Assembly: GCF_050003625.1 (NCBI RefSeq)
Contig: NC_134398.1
Location: 57,993,641 to 58,057,640 of the forward strand
Length of the DNA stretch: 64,000 nt
Direction of reading: 5' to 3'
Origin: Haematobia irritans
Taxonomy: Eukaryota > Arthropoda > Insecta > Diptera > Muscidae
Made by a program: the position numbers and the translations under genes. Under the pieces are notes generated by a model. It did no database searches. It had not been told where the DNA came from and was given only the letters and a program-made list of their open reading frames with translations. Shown in pieces: positions 57,888 to 64,000 of the stretch (position 1 is its first letter; every line of letters starts with the position of its first letter).

Positions 57888-59186
57888 AAGGGTGATACGG
57901 TCAAAATTTGGTCAAGGGAAAACGCGTGTAAATCGGTGAAATCGTTTATTTAAAAAATCAAATTAAATTTCTTTTTCAAGTTCAATTAGTATAAAAATCA
58001 GGAAAAATATTCAGTTAGGCTTTCGCTTTTCGAAATCCGAATTGCCGCACCTCACGCTTGACACCTGCCATCAGATTTTGTACAGCCACCTTGTCCACCT
58101 TCTTCGCCGCAGAAAGCCAGTTTGCCTTGAACTGCTGCTCGTCCTTAGCAGTTTTTTGGTCTTCTTTAGGTTTCGCTTGACAATAGCCCAGTATTTCTCA
58201 ATTGCGCGGAGCTCTGGCGTGTTGGGAGGGTTCTTGTCCTTGGGAACCACCTGCACGTTGTTGGCGGCGTACCACTCCATGGCCTTTTTACCGTAATGGC
58301 AAGATGCCAAATCCCGTCAAAACAGTACGGAACAACCGTGTTTCTTCAGGAAAGGCAGCAGACGTTTATTCAAACACTCTTTCACGTAAATTTCTTGGTT
58401 GACAGTCCCGGAAGCTATGAAAATGCTGCTTTTCAAGCCACAGGTAGAGATGGCTTGCCAAACCAGATATTTCTTTGCGAACTTTGACAGTTTTATGTGC
58501 TTGAAAATATCTGCTACCTTTCCCCTTCCTTTTGCCGTATAAAACTCCTGTCCTGGAAGCTGCTTGTAGTCGGCTTTGACGTAGGTTTCGTCGTCCATTA
58601 GCACGCAGTCAAACTTCGTCAGCATCGTCGCGTACAGCCTCCGGGATCGCGCTTTGGCCATCGTATTTTGTTTATCATCGCGATTTGGAGTCACTACCTT
58701 CTTGTAAGTCGATAGTCCGGCCCGTTTTTTGGCTCGATGCACGGTTGTAGACGATACACCCAGCTTATTTGCGGCATCTCGGAGAGAGAGGTTAGGGTTT
58801 CGCTTGAAACTACCGGCAACTCTCTTTGTCGTCTCAGCGGCTTCCGGTTTTCGATTTCCCCCCGATCCAGACTTCCTGGCTGTCGACAAACGTTCCCCAA
58901 ACACTTTAATTACATTTGTAATGGTTGATTTGGAGACTTTTAGCGATTTTGCCAGCTTTGCGTGCGAGTAGCTCGGATTTTCGCGATGCGCGAGCAAAAT
59001 ATTGATACGCTGCTCTTCTTGCTTGGACGGCATTTTTACAACTGAAGAGTGAATTCCAAAATCAAAATAGGAGCAACATTCTACATACACACACCTTCAA
59101 AATGAGGAGTGTTCAGAATTTTTAAATGCAAAATTGAAAGAAATACGTCAAGTTTATATTGACCAAATTTTGACCGTATCACCCTT
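57888..59186 (-). mobile_element. ITm/mariner element, copy 2 (1299 bp)
   Basis: It has the same AAGGGTGATACGGTCAAAAT inverted ends as copy 1, with TA at 57886-57887 and 59187-59188. Its surroundings are not obviously repetitive. Confidence 0.9.
58015..59033 (-). pseudogene. DD37E transposase, second broken copy
   Basis: The ATG at 59031-59033 and the stop at 58015-58017 span 1019 nt. A one-base deletion in a T-run near 58155 shifts the frame, and TGG to TGA at about 58320 converts the tryptophan just before the second catalytic D into a stop. The first D block (MDDETYVK) and the ELRAIEKYW block are otherwise present (P to A in the latter). The C-terminal end (QNLMAG ... REVRQFG) missing from copy 1 is preserved here. 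Both copies reconcile to a 1020-nt, 339-residue parental frame, and their lesions differ. Confidence 0.9.
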
Positions 59187-59188
59187 TA

Positions 59189-60317
59189 ATGGTCGAAAAG
59201 TTAAATGTGTTAAATAGTATATATGGTGGCTACATCTAATCAAGGACCGGTATGGAACATTTTTCATTGCTTGGGGGTTGATACCGAATTCAAGTACCAA
59301 ATTTCGAACTGATCTGGTGAATAATAAACTTTCAAGATGATCTAGAATGGGGTTTAGAGAGCAAATAATAGTTACAAAATTTCAAGCGGATTGAATGAAA
59401 AAAATCTTTCACAACGCTGAAAATCGGTCTATATGATTTCTCGCCAAACGAACTTGATACAACTTTAATCTTTTATCAATTTCGAGTCGAGTCTGTATTT
59501 GGATATTTAAGTTGTTTTTGATAAGTTTTCTAGTTGCATCTGACATTAAATCTCGTAATGTATGGCCTATTTACATAGGTCCTTAAAAAATGTCTTTATT
59601 TTAAAGAAGCCGCATCTTTGACTCGGAATCCTTAATCCGGAAAATCCTTAGGGAAGGCCAACGTCTTTGGATCCAAGTAAACTTTTTTTTTAAATGTAGT
59701 TTTAGTTATATCACTCACATCAAAGAAGATTCCCCAAATTTTTCATAGGGAACTCATATTCTATTCCTAAAATTATTTTCCCAATTTTATTATCCCTACT
59801 TTTTAAACCTGACAGTTGCTGTGCGAAGTAATATCTACGGAGCCTGTTGAGAACGCAGAAAATGGTACTAATAGCAGGCCTTACTGTGGCAAACCTGAGA
59901 AGGGTATGTGTTAGGAGTATGTCTAAATTTCCAGGTGACTACTTTAATAGACATTTCAATATGTGGCCTTTTTTAAAGAATTCAAAATCTGTATATGACA
60001 TTCAAATTTTCAATCTGGCGTTTTCTTTTCAATGACTCTATTAATCAAGTTCCTTAATCTAATTTTGTCCATAAAGCTCGATCAATAATTGTAAAATATA
60101 AATTAATTTTCTTTTTCTTTTCAAATATTTTACAAATGCTTTTCACCACAGCAAAACTTTTCACCACCAATCTGGAGGTAATCTAGTACAAAATTAGTAT
60201 GTAATTATTATTAAATGGAAAATTTCGTCAGCATTACCATGAGATAAATTGTAAGCGAAGACGAGATATGCCCAAAAAAATTAGTATTTGAGACACAAAA
60301 GACAAATCGATTGGCTT
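59189..60317. other. Unassigned stretch
   Basis: 59220-59440 resembles very old 153-type sequence (aggaccggtatggaacattt), and 59575-59690 resembles a scrap of the CACTGAAAAAA element. A 62-codon frame at 59847-60035 is discussed among the rejected items. Confidence 0.35.
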
Positions 60318-60559
60318 CGTGGTATCCAGGTTTTGTGGGAGCTATATCTAAATCTGAACCGGTTTGGCTGATACTCTGAAAGTTTTGCAAGTGCGAAAGA
60401 TATAAATGGGAGTTATATTTATCTAATTCTGAACCAATTTGGCTGATACTTTGTAATTTTTACGAAACTCACAAAACGACAATTATGATTTTTCCAAAAT
60501 CAATAGGGATTGCCTTTGAACTGAAGAAAGATCCTATGCCAAATTCGATGGGACTGCAC
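60318..60559 (-). mobile_element. 153-B fragment
   Basis: Landmarks gggagctatatctaaatctg and gggagttatatttatctaat are followed by aaatcaatagggattgcctt, the lead-in next to the (GTCY)n side, which is itself missing. Confidence 0.55.
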
Positions 60560-60830
60560 AGACAAAAATTTCACCAAAATATTTCCAATTAAAAAGTTGA
60601 TTGAAGTTGAACAATTTTTCAATTAATAAATTAATTTATACAACTAAGCATTAAGTTAATTAAATCAATAAGTTTTAAATTTTTGCAATCAATATCAATT
60701 ACATTTTTAATAGAGTCAATTAAAAATTTAATTTAAATTAACTGATGAAATCAATTAATTTTTTAATCAAGTATTTTTTATATCCAATTAAAACTGTGAT
60801 TCATATCATCATTTTGGCGATCGAAAAGTA
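60560..60830. mobile_element. AATTGATT-rich element, short copy
   Basis: It starts cacagacaaaaatttcacca and ends at about gtgattcatatcatcatttt. It is dense in attaattgattca palindromes and lies between 153-B and 153-A sequence. Confidence 0.5.
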
Positions 60831-60831
60831 T

Positions 60832-62050
60832 ATACGGCCGTAAGTTCGGCCAGGCCGAATCTTATGTACACTCCACCATGGATTGCGTAGAAACTTCTAC
60901 GAAAGACTGTCATCCACAATCGAATTACTTGGGTTGTGGTATCTTAAAACTTCTTAACATCGTTTTCTAAATTGTGTGTTACGTGGTATATATTAGACAA
61001 AAAAAGTATGTATATGTAAGTCTACAAATAATTACGAATCGATATGGACTTTTGCACGGTACGTAGAGAGCCAGAATTGAAATATGGGGGTCGCTTATAT
61101 AGACCTAATTAGGCATGGTTGTTAACGGCCATATACCAAATTTCAACTGACTCGGATGAAATTTGCTGCTCCAAGAGGCTCCAAAAACTAAATTTCGGGA
61201 TCGGTTTATATAGGGGCTATATATGATTATGGACTGATATGGATCACTTTTGTCATGGTTGTTAAATATCATAATTTTGCTTCTCCAAAAGGCACCAGAG
61301 GTCAAATCTGGGCATCGGTTTATATGGGGGCTCTATATAATTATGGACTGATACGAACCAATTCCTGCATGGTTGTTGGATACCACATACTAACATCACG
61401 TACCAAATTTCAACCGAATCGGATGGAGTTTGCTCTTCCAAGGGGCTCCAGAGGTAAAATCTGGGGATTGGTTTATGTAGGGGCTATATATAATTATGGA
61501 CCGATTTCGACCAATTTTTGCATGGTCTTTAGAGACCATATACTAACACCATGTTCCAAATTTCAGCCGGATCGGATAAAATTTGCTTCTCTTAGAGGTT
61601 CTGCAAGCCAAATCTGGGAATCGGTTTATACTGGAGCTATATATAATTATGGACCGATGTAGACCAATTTTTGCATGGTCATTAGAGACCATATACTAAC
61701 ACCATGTACCAAATTTCAGCCGGATCGGATGAAATTTGCTTCTCTTAGAGGCATCGCAAGCCAAATTTGGAGGTCCGTTTATATGGGGGCTATACGTAAA
61801 AGTGGACCGATATGGCTCATTTGCACTACCATCCGACCTACATCAATAACAACTACTTGTGCCAAGTTTCAAGTCGATAGCTTGTTTCGTTCGGAAGTTA
61901 GCGTGATTTCAACAGACGGACATGCTTAGATCGACTCAGAATTTCACCACGACCCAGAATATATATGGGGTCTTAGAGCAATATGTCAATGTGTTACAAA
62001 CGGAATGACAAAGTTAATATACCCCCCATCCTATGGTGGAGGGTATAAAA
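60832..62050 (-). mobile_element. 153-A element, complete, MITE-free
   Basis: The 3' end (aagtatatacggccgtaagt, hairpin ttcggccaggccgaa) lies at 60828-60870 and the 5' end (cctatggtggagggtataaa) at 62050. Landmarks (c of ggggct) at 61331, 61484, 61637 and 61790 are exactly 153 bp apart. The segment 61521-61540 is the empty counterpart of the MITE site at 12352. The (GTCY)n tract has shrunk to gacggacatg. Confidence 0.8.
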
Positions 62051-62110
62051 ATTAAATAAAAATAAAATTCTAAACGATGGGTGTCAGACTGGTCCTTCTT
62101 CACTTTACAT

Positions 62111-62461
62111 GGTTAGGTTAGGTTAGGTTAAGTGGCAGCCCGATGTACCAGGCTCACTTAGACTATTCAGACCATTGTGATACCACATTGGTGAACTTCT
62201 CCCTTATCACTGAGTGCTGCCCGATTCCACGTTAAGCTCAATGACAAGTGACCTCCTTTTTATAGCCGAGTCCGAACGGCGTTCCACATTGCAGTGAAAC
62301 CACTTAGAGAAGCTTTGAAACCCTCAGAAATGTCACCAGCATTACTGAGGTGGGATAATCCACCGCTGAAAAACTTTTTGGTGTTCGGTCGAAGTAGGAA
62401 TCGAACCCACGACCTTGTGTATGCAAGGCGGGCATGCTAACCATTTCACCATGGTGGCTCC
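62111..62461 (-). mobile_element. Full-length tRNA-derived SINE, 351 bp
   Basis: It is flanked by the 13-bp duplication CTTCACTTTACAT (62098-62110, 62462-62474). On the minus strand the head (62461 leftward) has A box TGGTGAAATGG and B box GGTTCGATTCC. A body of about 200 bp follows, then an 80-bp tail shared with the LINE at 57704-57782, ending in repeated TAACC. Such SINEs are transcribed by pol III and moved by a partner LINE. Confidence 0.9.
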
Positions 62462-62474
62462 CTTCACTTTACAT

Positions 62475-64000
62475 ACAAATGCACAAAATTATCTGTCACT
62501 TTTGAATGAATGCTCCAATGTAATATTTTATTTTAACTTAATTTTGTAATTGTATTAGGTGATGGGTATTATAATTTCCTTATCTAAAGCAATAAATTTA
62601 GATTAACTTTGTGATTGGACCCAAAATAGGTATTGCTCTGTATATTTTTTGCGGGATGGCTTGTGTAGTTCTACGCACGAAATTCGAAATAGATGCCTAA
62701 TACAATGACACTCAAAATGTTCACTTAACACATTTGTTCACCTACGCGGTTAAATTTTGGGTTCCAAACCAATACAAAGTTTTTGTTTTTTTTTGCCAAA
62801 CATTTAAATCCTTAAGTCAATTCATTGATGCAGATATTTCTGTTGGCTTTAATAATAATATACAAAAGACTTTTCTCAGAGGTCTCGGTTTTGCTGTACC
62901 TTCCATTATTTTGTTCTGGGTAGCAAAAATATATCCCACAAACTAAAAACTATTTGTATGTATTATAATAAATAACAAATAAAAGGACGTACGAAAGAAC
63001 TAAGCGGATCTCAATACAACATAACCAAGCAAAAGGAATAATACATGGTAGAAAAAGTTATTGGGAAAAGTACGAGGAAGATCTCACTTGTGAGCGAAAA
63101 ATAAAAGGGAAAAGTTTTTAATTAAAATTTTACGCACGTTTTAACAACAAGTAAATTCCCTACTAGGCACAAACAAACATGTACTTGGAAACAAACTCAC
63201 TTACAGCAGCCGTATATTCTCATATCAAACAACCACATTTCTGTATGTTATAATCCCAGCAAACCTTTTTGATTGTCAACATTTATTCAAAGATCGGAAA
63301 GAAATGTATAGGGTTTTCGGATACGACTTATCTATCTGGCGAATGCCAATGTCAAATGAAGTGCTGTATAATCAATATATTGGTAGAGGTTTCGGCAAAT
63401 CCTTAGGAAAGGTTTAATACTACGCCTTTACTTTATATGTGGAGTTTTTTCCCCGGCAACGGAATCCCTGAAATTCCCGGAATTGTGAAATATTTTGGCT
63501 TTCGCTTTCCAGGAAATTAAGTGCGGGAATTCCTGGTTTTTAGTGCCATTGGGCTAATATAGACTTAGTATAGAGGAATATCGTTTACATTTTAGCCGTG
63601 TTTGGGAGGTGTCCGCTTTTAAGAGTGTCCAAGTAATTATTACAATATTTATTCGAACTTATTGGTTATTGTAAAGAAAATTATCGCAAGAAAGTGTTTT
63701 GGAACTCCTTTGTGATCACATCTGTTATTAAATTCAATTCTAAATGCTAAAACTAATTTTCATGTCTTCACTATATTTGACTCCTTTTAACGAGCGTATA
63801 AAACGGTTGCCACTGATCAAATTTTTGTTGCTAATATGAAAAAATGTTTTTTCTTCGAAAGAAATATTTTATTTTTTTATTTTAGCACTTTACTTCAATA
63901 TGTGCAATATCATGTATTATCACCCTATTAGTGACACTTTTTTGGGTGTGTAAATATCCCGGGAATTGTATGTGTGTGGAATTTTATATCTTTTACCGAT
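62475..64000. other. Unassigned window end
   Basis: No repeat family is recognised, apart from a single cccagcaaacctttttg near 63249 that resembles one end of the CCCAGCAAAAA elements. A 70-codon frame at 62734-62946 with a hydrophobic segment is treated among the rejected items. Confidence 0.4.

Noticed and set aside
59847..60035. 62-codon frame (LIAGLTVA ... FPGDYFNRHF) as a Tim14/DnaJC-like fragment
   Set aside because: The resemblance is limited to a short hydrophobic start and an aromatic-rich piece; no J-domain HPD motif follows, and the frame ends soon after.
62111..62126. Telomeric TTAGG array
   Set aside because: Only about three units, always attached to the SINE/LINE tail.
62734..62946. 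70-codon frame with a hydrophobic segment (GLGFAVPSIILFWVAKIY) and downstream AATAAA
   Set aside because: No ATG in a sensible place, no family recognised and no splice evidence; AT-rich DNA often gives such frames.

Overview
The window looks like AT-rich nuclear DNA of a higher fly, most likely a muscid or close calyptrate (Stomoxys, Haematobia or Musca type). The reasons are many (GTCY)n-bearing dispersed repeats with TATACCC/GGGTATAA ends, a tRNA-derived SINE, Tc1/mariner, BEL/Pao, Penelope-like and I-type LINE relics, short introns, and a TATA/TCAGT core promoter with Zelda-type sites. The species call is inference.

Only one gene is convincing: an intronless 666-codon gene at 29609-31609 (+) with its own TATA box, initiator, two CAGGTAG sites and tandem polyadenylation signals. 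Its product has Cdk-type sites and an internally duplicated C-terminal module; I do not recognise its family. A two-exon small ORF at 38063-38330 is a weak second candidate. Almost everything else is mobile or repetitive DNA.

Layout. 1-5.7 kb: old repeats, hexamer (GGAGCG/GGAGTC) repeats and a 153-bp array. 5.7-13.2 kb: Penelope endonuclease relic, two long 153-bp arrays, 29-bp AT satellites, and a 250-bp TA-target MITE. 13.3-22.4 kb: nested palindromic elements and three copies of a repeat carrying two divergent tRNA-like promoters. 22.4-28.9 kb: a BEL/Pao gag relic split by a 2.7-kb insertion that itself contains another element. 29-32 kb: the gene. 32-36.6 kb: a DD37E mariner inside a 153-type element and a near-perfect 0.75-kb palindrome. 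37-47 kb: second MITE copy, small gene candidate, Tc1 relic, old 153-type copies, SINE head. 47.7-53 kb: AATTGA-type element in a 153-type element, palindromic element with a SINE, 153-C copy. 53-57.8 kb: CCCAGCAAAAA elements, inverted tRNA-like pair, 5'-truncated LINE. 57.9-64 kb: second mariner, another 153-type copy, and a full-length SINE with a 13-bp target duplication.

I use local names. 153-A, A', B and C are dispersed elements with 5' TATACCC ends, a (GTCY)n tract and a central array whose unit is almost always exactly 153 bp; A and B end in ACTTGTTT after a GC-rich hairpin. They resemble the mini-me/DINE-type, Helentron-related non-autonomous repeats of Diptera with central tandem repeats. 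Nesting gives a relative chronology in several places, and unoccupied sites or split reading frames confirm several insertions.
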